Origin: Struthio camelus
Lineage: Eukaryota; Chordata; Aves; Struthioniformes; Struthionidae
Reading direction: 5' to 3'
Length of the DNA: 64,000 nt
NCBI RefSeq assembly: GCF_040807025.1
Contig: NC_090982.1
Location: 30,867,514-30,931,513, forward strand
Every line of letters begins with the position of its first letter. Within the stretch, counting starts at the first letter, position 1. Shown in pieces: positions 14,114 through 28,000 of this stretch. The position numbers were made by a program, and so were the translations under genes. The notes beneath the pieces were generated by a model. The model ran no database searches, was not told the origin of the DNA, and was given only the letters and a program-made list of their open reading frames with translations.

Positions 14114-14532
14114 AACAAAACCTAGGTAAGGTCATCTATTACAGCATCATTTTCTAAAACTTTCCTCTTCTCCTGTGAGGTTCAGCCTCAAGAAATACAA
14201 CTAAGTTTTTTTTAACAAATCTACCTGTTTACCGCAAGTCTGATTAATATGGGATTGGTATGGGATATGCAGCAACAGCAACCTTGTTTACCCTAAGGTT
14301 CCCAATGTCTTCAGCCCAGTGCTTACAGAAAACGCTCCTAAATCATTCCTAGTGCAGTCATTGCGAACATATCTACTCCAGGGAATGCCACACCATGGTA
14401 GAGGAAGAGCTAAAATAGCTCTTAATGAATGGGAACACCACATTGCAATGCAATAATATTAGCTTGGGTTCCAAAAAGCTGTATAAATATATCAGCACAA
14501 TGCTGCATCTAGGCTAATTATCTCTGCCAATC

Positions 14533-14570
14533 AGCCTCATTAGCACAGGGCAGAGCTGTGCTGATGGGCT
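14533..14570. repeat. imperfect hairpin in possible conserved non-coding block
   Basis: AGCCTCATTAGCACAG pairs with CTGTGCTGATGGGCT across a 7-nt loop with a few mismatches. The surrounding 14400-14580 is rich in TAAT/ATTA core sites and CCAAT. Confidence 0.5.
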
Positions 14571-14766
14571 ACAACGCTTCTAGCCCCTCTCGACTGCCTA
14601 TCCCAGCACCATGTTACACACTGCTGACGCATCAGAAAATACCATTTTAGCATATTTAGAGGCTCTTTTTGTGAGAATAGGTGCAAATGCTGGAAATTCA
14701 GATAAATTTTAGCAATTAATCATCAAAACATTAAAATAACTTCACTTTAAAACATCAATTGAAAGA

Positions 14767-14790
14767 TATTATAATATTATAATATTATAA
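14767..14790. repeat. 8-bp tandem repeat TATTATAA x3
   Basis: Three perfect copies of an AT-only 8-mer. Confidence 0.9.
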
Positions 14791-16002
14791 TTCCGCAATT
14801 GTTCTGAAGTAAAAACACATGAAAGCTCTCACATATCTAGGTGATACCAGGTACTGAAAAATACAACTGCCAGAGAACTAAGGGGTGAGAACTTCTGTAA
14901 TTCTGTCCATTCTGTAAGCAAATGTTAAACTGTTGGGAAAAATATTTTTTCTTGCTTTTCAAAACACACATTTTAACACTGGGCACACCCACAGCAACTA
15001 CAAAAATTATTTCAAGGGTTGTAAAAATAGATGGTTCTGCTGAATACTGGTTCCTCTGCAAGATGTTTAGATGCCACAGTGGATTCTAACATCTCTTGGC
15101 TTCTTGTCAGGTTATTCCTCGTAGGAGAACCTATGCTAAAATCAGTTATTTCACTATATAGTACTGTTTATTCACATAGGATGGTCACAAAGCTATGTTT
15201 CCTTTTAACATTTTCGGAACACCACCACCAGACAGGTGGCTCACACAATTTTACACTCGCACACCCCTCTTTTGTTGACAGTGTTACTCCTAATTTTTAG
15301 CCGCTTCAGGAAAGAAATACGACTTTCTGGTATTTCCTAAATTTCTTTACTTGTTTCTAAATGTTACGATAGAAGCTAGACTACCTGGTGCCTTGCTTAA
15401 AGCTTAAGGTACGTTAGCAGTTTCCTCTAGGATATACGACAGGCTTTGCAGAAAGAACAGCTCAACCTCAGTCACGCTCTGCTTACTTCCCAGAACACGA
15501 TCGCGTTGTTCAGGTGGCTCATGTTGACTTTACCCACTTCCAAATAAGGAGTGACTTTGATGTCAGCTAATTAGTTCTGCACTGCTTGTGCCTCTTCAAC
15601 AAGTCTCTGTATATCTGGACCAATACAAAAAGCATACTAAACTCTTACAGGCAAACTGATGATCTTAAACACTTTTCCTCAGCTCATACCCGAGAACAGA
15701 TTCAAAATTCCACATTTATACTCCAAATCCCCTCCTGAATAAGGCCTTGATCTGTCAAAGGTTTTCCTCTGCGCAGGGCTTTTCTTGGCTTGAAAGCCTT
15801 TTTAAAATCTTGATCTTGAAAGGATTTTAACTCCCACAGTTCTACTTTATTTCGTTCCAGCTGAGACCATTTATTTCCTAGAGCAGCTCAGCATACTGAA
15901 ACATACTACTAAGGCTGGCTCCCCAGCTAACTGACTTACGACCTATGCATGCGAAATCGCTGATGCAAAACCTGAGCAGAACAGAAACCTGAATTGCTTC
16001 TA

Positions 16003-16024
16003 ATATATATGTATGTATGCATAT

Positions 16025-16079
<55 letters not shown>

Positions 16080-16080
16080 T
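16003..16080. repeat. CA dinucleotide microsatellite
   Basis: There are 25 uninterrupted CA units at 16026-16075, preceded by a short TA/TG-alternating run. Confidence 0.97.
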
Positions 16081-16884
16081 ACAAAAATAAAATTACCAAA
16101 GGACTCATAATGCACCTAAAGATGCTACTGCTTCTTTATAGCACCGAGTAGCTTGACTGTTACCATCGCAAAAATTGACCTTAAAAACATTCAACAGTCC
16201 CTAAGTAACTGAGACTTATCTCTGAAAAGGGCCCCCCTGGAAAGTTTAGCCCTTATTTGTGTTTGCTACACCATTGCATACCAGTGCCCACAGCAACCTC
16301 ATAACGGAACATTGCTTCAGGATAAACTTTAACAGAGCCTATGTCCAGAGCAGTGGGTGTGGCAAGACACTAATAAAGGTCATCCCAATTCCTTCACAGC
16401 CTTCTCTGCTTTAAAAAGTTGTTACTTTGGCTCATAATCCAACAACATGAAGTTCTCTATAGATAAACATCTGAACACTCATTACCAAGAGATATGTATA
16501 ACACATAGTAAGAAAGAAAAGAAAACCCAATCTCCTGGACAGATAAATAAAAGAAAGAATAATTGCACTTGGGTAGGCTCAGTGCACAATCGAATGCCAG
16601 AAGAAACTGGATCTAGAATGTCAAGAAAAAGTCATATTTTTGTTGCCAAAGGCATTTTACTGAACACTTATTTAAAACTTTAGCACACAAAGGCTTCTGC
16701 TAGTAGCACTACTCTACTAATATACACTGACCCATATTCTGCACCCAAGCAGAAGGAACACAGGATAATAGCTAAGTTATGTTACTATTCTTTTTTATCT
16801 TCACTCCTGCAAAAACCTTCAACATATAACAGCTCTATTTTATATGCTCATTCAAAAGTTTTCTAAAGTCTCTTATATTAACAG

Positions 16885-17007
16885 GAAATGTCTGGTGGAC
16901 TGTTCAAGCATCTGATTGCAGCCAGTTATGAGTCCTCCATTTTCCATTTTTTAAACATCTATGGCTCAGGATTTTATAACATGACAAACCTTTATGAAGA
17001 TCCTATG
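16885..17007 (+). other. exon-like open segment on the opposite strand
   Basis: This 123-nt plus-strand segment lies between an AG acceptor with a T-rich tract (TCTCTTATATTAACAG) and a strong ATG/GTAAGT donor. It is open for 41 codons in phase 0 and contains MSGGLFKHLIAASYESSIFH. It is antisense to the last intron of the small gene. It may be an exon of an antisense RNA, coding or not, or a chance pair of splice sites. Confidence 0.3.
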
Positions 17008-17309
17008 GTAAGTTACTCACATTTATTCCCTGTCCTTTGCTACAAATAGCATGAAAAATAATCTAAAACAAAACTAAAACACGTTTCTTACTTGTCCCCA
17101 GGGTACCATAACAGATGCCGTACGCATAGCTACGATCACAGCAGCAGTAAAAAAAGCCTTCGTTCACAAAGGGTCTAGAATCTGCCATTTCTTATTAGTT
17201 ACGTCATCTTACTTGAGGCTAATCACCTTAGTGTCTTTTTCTCTGTGCCAAAAGCCACTGTTAGATTTGAGTGACACGACATAAAACTTTATGGAATCAC
17301 CATACTTAC

Positions 17310-17330
17310 CTCTATTAAATAAAACTGCAG
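17310..17330 (-). CDS. unrecognised small gene, 21-nt microexon 4
   Basis: This is a 21-nt exon between a very strong acceptor (a T/C-only tract of over 20 bases ending TTTTGCAG) and a strong GAG/GTAAGT donor. It is divisible by three and enters and leaves in phase 1, like its neighbours, adding SAVLFNR across the junctions with no stop. Because both flanking exons share the same phase, it could be included or skipped without changing the frame. Confidence 0.5.
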
Positions 17331-20300
17331 CTGCAAAAAAAAAGGAAATGAAAGGACAACTTAGATTCTATGTTAACTGACTGATAACCTTAGTTGTTTC
17401 AACCCACTGATTTAACCTGTTTTTTTCTCTTCTATATACAGTGTACATCAGTTCACACTGTACATACAAATGACCTATTCATATGTGGTATACCGTTAAG
17501 TCTTTCTAGTTATAGTCAAAGTTTAGGGCTCTACTTGGAGAAACAGTGAACTCTCCCAGGACTTTTCTCATTTCAGCTGAAAAACACGTGTTACGTAGTA
17601 CCTTCCAAGATCTGGCCCAGAGCACTTCAAAATTCAGGAAGTAAAGGAACAAAAATTAAATGTTTTACCAATTAATGTTGAAAGGTAACATTATATCCAT
17701 AAAAATATGTATGTATTGTTCTTTGTCAGATTGTGGCTTATGTGCTGTGGCAGACAGACAAGCTAGCGTCGAGTTACTTACTATGCCTCCACTAAGACTA
17801 GGAAATGTGTAACTCACTTTAGGTAAATAGTGTGTATCTTAAAAGCACTCCGTCTTTCCAGAGTTTCTAACCCAGATATTTGTTTCTTATTAAATCTCTG
17901 CAGGAGCTATATTTAGGAGGACTTCATATAAAACACAACAGAAATCCATAGCTTTGGGCCAGATCCATTTTTCAGCTGTTTCTCAAAAGAGGACACGGGT
18001 GATCTAATACAGATGATCTAAACAAGTCTGCTGTTTCAAACAGTCAGCTGTAATTTTGGTGCTCAGAGGAATACCGTTTCCAAAAGAGAACTGCCTGATA
18101 ACATCAAATTGCCCCATGCTCAGTCCCTAAACCGTTCTTGCATGACAAGCACTCTAACAAATGACATCCTTCATCACTACAGACTAAACAAGATCTAAAT
18201 AATGGACTGAGAATACAAATTAAGAGTATGAACTAAGTATTAGAAGGAGAACAGACCTTAACTTTCAGGAGCAAAGCTGGAGCACTAAAGAGCAGAAATT
18301 ATGTAAAAAGATATCTTCCGCTCCATTCCTGTCGGGTGGTAAGACTGCAGGACAGCCAGTCGAGAGACTATCAACAATCCAAAGCACTTCACTGCAGCTA
18401 TGGCTGCAGCGGAGTTAAATGATTTAATTATTTTTAACTGAGCCTGACTAGACAGTATATTTGTCTGCTTATGTGATACAGACGATAATACTGGTATTTT
18501 TTTGCTAAAAAAAAGAAAGGCTTAAATATATGTAATTAACACTAATGGCTAGAATAACCCAGAGCAGCAGGCCACAGGAGAAGCCCAGGGTCTTTGTACC
18601 TTAACGTATTCAGAATACTGCCCTTCCCATCCTGCCCTACTTTCTGTTCCTGCAACTGGAGAGGGATTTTGTAAGATCACTGTTCAGACAACTACAAATC
18701 TGTTCTGTCAATACTAACTTGGCACTAGCAGGGAGATTTTAAAACAGCTATCTTAGGATTGGCTCACTCAGTATTTGCCCTTTTGTTAATTATACCAGCT
18801 AAGCAACGGGAAGAGTTGAAGCGGTAACTAGCTACAGATATCTGATTTATTTCAATGTATATAGATGCTTATGAAAACTTAAAAAAATAAGAAGGTTTTT
18901 TTTTTTTTTGTAAGAACATCATTGTATTAGCCCCACAGGCTGAACATATTACTAGTCTCTGAATAGTTAGGGCAAGATAAAGATAGACTGACCCTTGAAA
19001 CAAACTGCTTTCAGCTCAGAAAGAAGCTACTTTCAATTGTTGAAAGTATCTATATACATGTATAAAGCATCTATATACATTGAAATAAATCAGATATCTG
19101 TAGCTAGTGGAGTGGCTTCAAAATAGACTAGCAAAGATGAATAGTACTTTCGTATTTGTAAACTTTGTGTATTACTATTAGCAGATACTGACAGCATAGA
19201 AATATATGTTTAGAAGTCTCTATCGTTAATGGTAACAATAAGCTTTGATCATCCTTTGAAAATGAATACATATACGACCTTTGGAAGTATTAGACACCTA
19301 TCCTCATTACACAAAAGCAGTTAGAAAGCCTTCTTCTTATTAAATCTACCACGTACAACTGAAAAAAATGAGTTTTGCAACTTTGGTTCTTCACGCCTTG
19401 CACAACAGGCAAAGCAGAATAAATCAGAAGCACAAAAGAAAAATCTCAAAATCTCATTTGGGCTTTTCCATGCCTAGCTTTCTAATTTGGTTTATTGCAT
19501 ACGTGCAACCCTATGACACTGTGCACAGAGGCCTGCTGGTTTCATCTCCATTGCAAGCTGCTCAAACTATACAACTGCGGTGAGCCAGGAACTTTTCTGC
19601 CCGGCTGCAGAGATCCTGCCTTTTGCTGCTGCCTCTTTAAAAGAACAACACGCTTAGTTGCTAGAACTTTTGTTCAAACAGCACTGAAATGCAACACCCG
19701 ACCTTTGTTAGCACAAGGTTAAGTATTTGCTTTGGAATTCACTGTGAGAATGTGACATAAGCCATGACAGAGCACCCACAGTAAGTGACCTAGTTTTGTT
19801 TGCCTTTCTAGTCACAGCCTTGAGTTTCTTTTTTTAGAAGCCTTTTCGCCATTGGTCATATGGTACTTAGGTCATTCAAGTGCAAGTTCATTTTTTTGCT
19901 TTGTTCCCAAACTGTTTGTCTTTGGCCTTTGGTTAAAGTTTTTCTGAGGCTTTTCTTTAAAGAAAAAATGAATTTGATAAACCATTTGTATAAGGATCTA
20001 CTTCCTAAAAAGAAGTAATATTTCAGAGGAGACGATGCCTTAAGGTACAGAAAATAGTCCTCTCTGTTTTCATAACAATGCTACTTCAAATTAGATCCAA
20101 CTCAGAAAAAAGGCAATGAACCTCCTGGTACAGAAATATACACTGATAATTAAAATAATCACTTCCTTCAACTTTAGCTGATTAGAAATACACAACGCCT
20201 TTGAAAGTATTATCTACATACCCCTAGCCTCATTATTCCTCTCACGGAGGGGAAAAGACAGAAACAGACAGTGATGTCCCTAAAGCCTCTCCACCAAGTA

Positions 20301-23300
20301 GAAGCAAAACTAGAATTAGTATTCAGGGTTTCTTGTTTTCTGGGTCTAGAAAAAAAAACTTTAAGGCTTTTCTATTTCTCAGATATTATTAAGCTATTGG
20401 TGCCTTATCTGGTATTACAGGCGAGGTATAATTTGGCCAATTACAAATATTAATCACTTCTCCCACTGGGCTGCTTGGAAAAACAGTCCTATTAAAACAT
20501 TCCACCTTTTTTAAATTACTTTAACCTCTTAAGAATAAAGAAATAAAAGCGCTGCTTAGCACTGGAAGGTCTTCAGTTTTCTTTTTATTTCTCTGCGGTA
20601 AGCCAAACTTTCCCATGGGTGAAAGATTCCAGCTAGCTCTACTAATAAATTCAGGGAACTTAGGTTCAGTGACTTCCCCAGTCACAAACAAAAACCTATG
20701 GCAAAGTTAAGATCAGAATCAAGATTCCATTAATCACTAACCTACAATTTCCTTGTGTATGCATGTAAACATACAGGGTCAAATTCTCTGCTGTAGGAGG
20801 ACAGCGGGTTCATTTTTCTTTACAGGACGCCTGTTGAAGTGAAACCTGTCTGATTTAGTCCATGGAACAGACCTAAAAAAATGGCACATATTTATCTGTC
20901 CTTTTGCAACCATAAAGACTTTTTTTTTTCCATTTTTGGTTTACACCCACGTATTCATTTACTTGGATACCGAATGCAGGAACAATTACAGCATCTGGAG
21001 CACATCCCCAGTTAGCATGTCAAGGTGAACTTAAAAATGAAAACAAAAACTCAAAAAGCAGAGGGCACTTTGAGGGGAAATCACTTGTCAATGAAAAGTA
21101 TGACAGAATTTTCCTTAACGGAACCACTTCATAAAAACTGTCCTTACTGAAAAATTCCAGTACAAGTAATTTACCAGCCACATATTAGCAAAGATTAATA
21201 ACTAGAATTTTTAATAGTCTCAAATTAATAACGACTATGATTTTATGTAAGAAGAATGAAACAACTTAAATATAAGTATGCTCAGGAGGTTTTTCTGCCT
21301 TTTTTAAAACGTGTATCATGTGGAACAAAACCACGTGTAATAACGTATGCTGATGTATTGTACATGGCAGTTACTTAGCCATTACATGTCGTTATTTTCT
21401 TGATTTACAACAAAGCAGAAAAATGAAGCACTTCTCCAGGCTTCTTTGTAGTGCAAGAGGTTTAGTAAAATTAAAACAGTCTTTCTGCTTAGAACCATGA
21501 AAAACGGACCACTACACATTACCTTCCTTAACGCAGAAGCTGAAGACATGGACAAGCCTAGGCGGAATTCAACTTCCCATAACATTACGATACACACATA
21601 GACAAAAGCAAGCCGTATCTAAAAGTCTTATGACTTCAATTACATACCAAAACAAAAACAGACACGTTGCTAGTACAGTACACCTGACAAATTTCTAGTA
21701 AGACTATAGAAAGTAAGTCCTTTTCCATTCTCTCCCTCCAAACAGATGTACATTTCCTTCTAGCCATGATCAAAATAAATTATCAATACAAGAAGTTTCT
21801 TCCACATGATCCAGACCTTTTCACGCACAACTCTGGCGAGATGACGGAAATCTCTGCAGTTTAAATTATGACCTCACAATAGGTTTAACAGTTTATAAAA
21901 GATTACATTTATTTGCTCCAAGAGTAAACAGATCTTCTTGCTTCAAAAATTTTGTCTTGCTTCAAAAAATGAAAACAAGATGAGTATTTGCACCAACTCT
22001 TGACTGGTAATCTGTTACTTACAACCACTGTTGCAACAATTACGTAGCAGCGGCAAGAGTTACTGTTGTTTGAGCAAATGCAGTACTTCTGGAAGTTTCT
22101 TCTGCAAAGACTTCTAACTTTTTTCATTAGAATTAAGTCTCTATTACAAAATTAAATTTTAAGTCCAAACTTTTCTGAAACCTAGCTTATTTAGCATCCA
22201 CCTCTAATTTCAGTACTTGTATTCAACGGACAGGTCAGTTGTCTCCCACTAAAAGATGACATTTTCTTGACACTTTGAAGAATCTATTTTACCTGATAAA
22301 AACTGCAGATGGACACATATAAACACCATTAGGGAGCATCTGTATTTATCTCAGCGTTTACTAGGATGGTGCTTAAAATTTTCATTTACTATTTACCTTT
22401 CACTTACTGATCTTCAGATATTTTACTTCACTTACAAAATGATTTTTCTCTTGTATGCTAGTGGAAGCGGTGGCAGACTGGAACAACTTGGCAAAGTCCT
22501 AGATGGAACAGCAATGACAAGATGCATAGCCACACCTCATCGGGCAGAAGAAGCCACACTGAAAAGTCACTTTTGCCTTTGTCACCCTTGAGGTAGATCA
22601 AATCTACATGGAACGCAAGAAATGACAAGCAAATACAATACAGTGTGTAGTATACAGTAAATTCCTGTCCAAGCAAATAACGCATGCAGAATCAAGTCCT
22701 GGAGAGAATTTTCTTTCGCTTGATGGCAAGCAGAGGACAGGGACAACCTATTCGCCCTCTATTTCCAATCTAAGTGGTTAAAACAATGTATTTCTTGATT
22801 TCAAGCTTGTAGATCAGATCCTCCAACGTTTTGACCCGGAACCTCTGTTAGCAAATCTCTTATTACCCTCCTTCAGGTCTCAAAAACCTCTCACAGTTAA
22901 GACCGCGTAGTTCTACTTGATTCCTTTACATCAGAAACGCAGCCTAAAGCATACACTGCCAACTCCTGGAAGACAGATCACTACTCTCTATTCTAAAAAC
23001 TCCTTCCTACACCCTAAAAGACAGCGGGCCAGATCATCATTTACTTAGTAAAAATAAGCTAGAGCACAGCTCTACAAATATAGAACACGTAGCTGTCCTT
23101 TTCTGGTCAGCTTTAACACCCTGTACTCCAAAAGTTAGCTTTTTTCAGATATACCATTTTTTTTCCCTAAAGGCTGATTCATGCCTCTCCAAAAATTAAA
23201 GTCAAATGTAGTAGTATTAGCATTTTAATACCCAACCAAATATAGATATATACATTTACCCAATCCATTGTTCTCTCAGACATTTGACCTGTACTTTTGG

Positions 23301-24943
23301 AAGGATATTTGAAGTCAAATCCTAGGAGAAGGACAGATGATTCTGAAATTCCAAAGTTATGAGGAAGTTTCTTTGTTTTTTACTGAGAAAATACAAATAA
23401 AAGCTGAAGCAATAAATACATAAGCAGTGGTCAACCTCCAGTGGCACACCCGACCAGAACTTCAAATATGTACACTTGTCACTACAGGAAAAACAGGACT
23501 GATACCAGACTTTCGAATTTTCACGTGAAGAATTATGCATTTTCATTTTAACCATTCTCTAACTGGCCAGACTATAATTTCTCACGAGTTCCAATGAAAA
23601 ATGTCAAAAAGCCCTACAGTCCTAGGGGATCTATTCTGAGTTTTAGTCCAGACTTTCAAAGGCCTGTTATGACTTCCAGTTACTGGCAGAGGTAACTACA
23701 GGCACTGCTTTGTGCCAAAATCATTTATGTGAGTAATGATTTGGACACAATTGCTGTCACATAGCTGTCTGCGCAGACAGAGGAACTTTTCTATAAAACC
23801 AGCACTAAGAAACACTAAGACACTAGGTGGTAGAGAATCATCCTACAGTAGCAGATAGACAGATTTCATAATTTAATAGGTCTTCTACATTTCTGAGAAC
23901 TCAAGCCGCCCCAGAAGAACTAGAGTATTTATCTGTCTTTCATTCAGTTGCTATTCTGCCTCAATTACTGGCATTACTTGGCCCGCACTGATTTCTTCTG
24001 TCACTACTATTGCTGAATGGCCAACAACTGGTAGCAAAAGAATTACCGTAGCAGGAAGCAAATTAGACATTTACATACCACTGTGACATACTGATGCTGC
24101 TTTCTGGATTGTGCTTTACACTGTGTTCAAGTTGACCAGCATACGGGACCAGATAAGATCACTGACATACTGCGAGCCTGTCAAGTTCCACTCTGTTGCT
24201 CCCCTTACACATAAAGCTAAAGAGCAGGACAGAGCAGCAGAACTGAGAGTGTAGTAATTTTGCACATATTAAACTGATATCTAAGAGACTGTAAAGACGC
24301 CAAGTAAGAGCATGGAGTGCCATGCTATTTGTCCTTCACTTAACTTCTGTGCTGCTTTAATTAACAGCTGATGTGCTAACAGGATTATTATGCGTGAATA
24401 TTATTCTACTGCTTCTGTTAACGTGATTCTTCGCAAAACACCAGAAGTGCGTTTCTGAGAAAAAGTGGATTCAATAATACACTTTAAGAAAATAGTAACA
24501 AAAAAAAGTTACTTCTGTTTAATGTGCTGAATTCCAAGGAACCTGTGCTTAATGAGTAATGCACTATTTATTGTCTGAACCACTTTCTACAAGACCTTCA
24601 GATGCAAATGCTCAAAATCACTTGATCACCTCTTCAAAGAGCAGGGCTTATCAGTAGTATCGCATTCAAATCTTGCAGTTCTGTTAACAGCACTTCAACC
24701 GCTCATCCAGGAACAGCTTCAAACCTTTTTAAAATAGTTTTGGATCATGCTTTTGTGCTGCCCCTTGCAAGCTTCTTAAAGGTGCTTGGAAGAGATGGAA
24801 CAGCTTCAGCACCTCACTGGTTAGCACATCAGAGAATGAATTCCTGATATCAGATGCTAGCAGAGATTACCACAAGCAAGGGAGAGCAGACGATGTAGCA
24901 AGCACAGAAAGCAGGCGATCTTTATATACAGATTTTTACTTAC
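17331..24943 (-). other. intron 3 of the small gene
   Basis: AT-rich, holding the 44-bp inverted repeat. A strong GTAAGT donor on the minus strand near 22020 has an upstream CAG, but the enclosed segment breaks the frame, so I do not call an exon. Confidence 0.5.
18827..19108. repeat. perfect 44-bp inverted repeat with 194-bp spacer
   Basis: The left arm 18827-18870 begins ACTAGCTACAGATATCTGAT and ends AGATGCTT. The right arm 19065-19108 is its exact reverse complement. The spacer contains a T tract and a short direct repeat of CTATATACAT. There is no coding potential. The structure resembles a fold-back or MITE-like element or a templated inverted duplication. Confidence 0.93.
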
Positions 24944-25063
24944 ATGCGTTTACAATATTCTCAGAAGCTACTACTGTGTGTTTAGCAGGCAGTTTCTGCT
25001 GTACTTTTTCAGACAAAGGAAGTTTGTGGAAGGATGTTTTCGCTTGTCTGGAATTGCCACCAC
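24944..25063 (-). CDS. unrecognised small gene, exon 3
   Basis: This 120-nt exon has a CTGTAG acceptor and a strong GTAAGT donor. It contributes 39 whole codons, including SRQAKTSFHKLPLSEKVQQK and the following LPAKHTVVASENIVNA. The sequence is lysine-rich, hydrophilic and free of stops in the frame set by exon 2, entering and leaving in phase 1. Low-complexity character is absent, which favours real coding sequence over chance. No domain is recognised. Confidence 0.6.
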
Positions 25064-28000
25064 CTACAGAAAATATGTTCTTATAATAGAAGTTAGAATA
25101 TAATATAATAGAAGTTAATTACTAGATCAGCAAATCCATGCTCTTTAGTATCCTAAATTTCTCAGAACGTGAAAATTAACAGAACTCAGGACAAAATTAT
25201 TTCAAAGGCTGAAACAAATCTAGGCCAAAATTTAATTCAGTCTTTAGGTATATCCTAATTTGCAGCACTTCAGCAGTTCTGCTGTACTGAACCATAATAT
25301 TCACGTCTTTATGTCACATCACAGACAGGTTTCTTAAGCTTGAAATAGGAATTTTTTGGATCAAATGTTCTATCCTGATTCTTGATGTCCCAAACTTTTT
25401 GGATCACAAACCACTGCAAGCTCTTACATTAAGGTTTTTAATCACTTTAAATGCATCATGACTCACCAGGCATGGGCTGCTTCCCAAGACATGTAGACTC
25501 ACAGATTGGGATCCCTCACCTAAATGAACTCAGAAATATAAACCAACGGGAAAATAAAAAGAAGGAAAAAAAAATAAACTGGTTATCTTCTTGCCTTATC
25601 AGTTGTGTTATGCTCGAATGTATAACTAGATTAGTAGCAAAATAATAATGTAGATTCTAACTGCTTTGCTAGTGAGCAAGGTTTGCTTTATGCAACCGTT
25701 ACTGTTGAATCACATAGTGAGCACTGAATAAAATAATCTAGTAAACGATTAGTAGTCTGTTTTGAGCCCTTTATCTTTGAATGACCCGTCATTAATTCCA
25801 GAAGGACCTTATCTAGAATTGGAGCACCAGCCTCCTAAGGAATGGGATGTTGAAGACTTTTCAGGATCTCCCGAAGAGTTCTGACAGAGTGAACATGAGA
25901 TCTGAAATACTAAAATGTGATTTGTTCATTTATTATTACAGTACAGTCTGTATATAATGTCCAAGTGTTCACACAGGAAATTATCTACTGGAACATATTA
26001 GCTGTATGTCAGCTAGACCAAGAGACGTGCAAAATGGTGACAATAAACAAGTTCCACAATATATAAATCTGAGAACTATTTTTCCACTGAAAATTTCCAT
26101 CTAATTGATCAAACACAGGAAACAAGATTATCATGCTTTAGAATGCATGTAAAACCCTTGCCTGCTCACAACTCAAAATTCGTTCAACATATTGCCTACA
26201 AATAACTTGGCTGCAGAAGCTCTCTCCAGCAAAGAATGCTATCTATCTATACATACATCTATATATCTATGTATCTAACTCTCTTTCAAAGCCAGATTTA
26301 ACAATGAGGTACACCTAACTCTGTTGAACCCAACGTTCTACTGAATAAACTTTTTTGATACCTGCTCAGGTAAGAAATTAGATTTGAGGAAAGCTATCCG
26401 GGTCCAAGCAAGAGGAGAAGAAAAAGGTTAGCAAAGGCAACATCTCTTAAATGTTCTACCTCCATAAAACCACATAATCTTGACCTGCTTATCCCAAAAG
26501 CAGGCTTGAGGTGAGAATTTTGGAGGTGAAAATCTTGAGAAGTCAGCAGAAACTTTCCTAAGGATTTCACAGAATTTACTATGGATTTTGCTTAGATCGT
26601 GAAATATTTGTTAAAGGTTATTTCATTTTGATGACTTCTTTTGACTAGCTTTATACTCAAACTGAGAGCTTTCATTCTGAGTTGGAAAGCTAAAGTATTC
26701 TGATTCTGAAAGATAATTTAAGACTGATTTACAATTTCAGAATTGTCAAATAACTACCCATTGGCAGATCATGAGAAAAATACAGCTAAGTAAGCATCTA
26801 CCTGTTACAGAAAGTGTAACTGTCATTGTATAATCTGGGTAGAGGACTAAGCATGTAAAAGGGAAATAGAAAAATGGAAGAAGCACAGTAAGTTCATACG
26901 GATCCAAAGCTGAGAACGCAGGAACACAAAACTGAATCTGGATATCTCATAAGATAATGTAATAGCTACTTGCTTAGGGAAACCATCAAGTATATGCTAA
27001 GTATCAATTATTGCTCCTACACAAAATAATAACTAACTTTTGCAGAGTACTACATTACATATTATATAGCACATATAATTACATTATACATTACAACGCG
27101 ATCCAAATAATCCTGATTAACCAATTAGCTAATTTACACTCCCAAATTTTCAAAAATGTTCTCATCTTCCCTCTTTATTAAGGCTTATTTCAGCAATGTA
27201 CACCATAAAATGCTCACTCTAATTAATTTTTTGAAAAATGGAGTAACACTGCTCTGCACATTTAAACTAAAAAGCAAAGCACAAAGTACAACTCTTTGTG
27301 AATAAGGCCTTAAGCAGGAGCGCGTACTGATTGTAGAAGGATGCCTCTAAAAATGGATGGAGAGTGAAAAACATAAAAGAAAATGAGTGCGTAGAGGACA
27401 TAACAATCAATGAGCTCATTTGAGTGAGTGACCTTCTGCATGACTTTTCAAAGAGGACTCTCCTGCTGCTCTGGAAAGCTCCATATATGACAGCAGGAAT
27501 ATAAAAACTATCAGCAGAGCATACAGTCTCCAGCATTTGGCAGTTCAGTCAATCTTCTAGTAACTCTATCACATTGCAGAAGATATTGGAGATAAGAGAA
27601 GAGGAATAAAAAGTACAGATCCACAGACCACAAATCCCACGTGGATTGTGTAACCATAACGTGATTTGCTCCCAGGCTGCAGGATATTACACTGCTCTCA
27701 CTGTGTACTCCTAAGTACATGCTCTCCGCTCCCACCTTTTGAGCTTAAAAACAAGATTCCATGCTTCTAAGTCTCTATTATTATATAACATTTACTTGGA
27801 AGTGGGATAGCAGCTACCAGAACATCACATTTAATGATATTCATTTTGATGAAAAGTAAAACTGAAAGGAACGACTAAAGAGTATCAAGAGATTTTCATA
27901 CCCGTATATCATTTCCTTTACTGAAAAACCACACTTTATTTCTCTATTTTTAGTTATTATGTAAACAATCTGGAGTATGTTTTCAACCTTCTTAACAGAG

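Larger units (their letters stand above)
10625..17309 (-). other. last intron of the small gene
   Basis: It contains the CR1 fragment, the CA microsatellite, a poly(A) tract and the antisense exon-like segment 16885-17007, together with a TAAT-rich block at 14400-14580 that may be regulatory. I see nothing else supportable. Confidence 0.5.

Noticed and set aside
25452..25504. 53-nt exon-like segment in intron 2 of the small gene
   Set aside because: Inclusion shifts exon 3 out of frame and introduces a stop.
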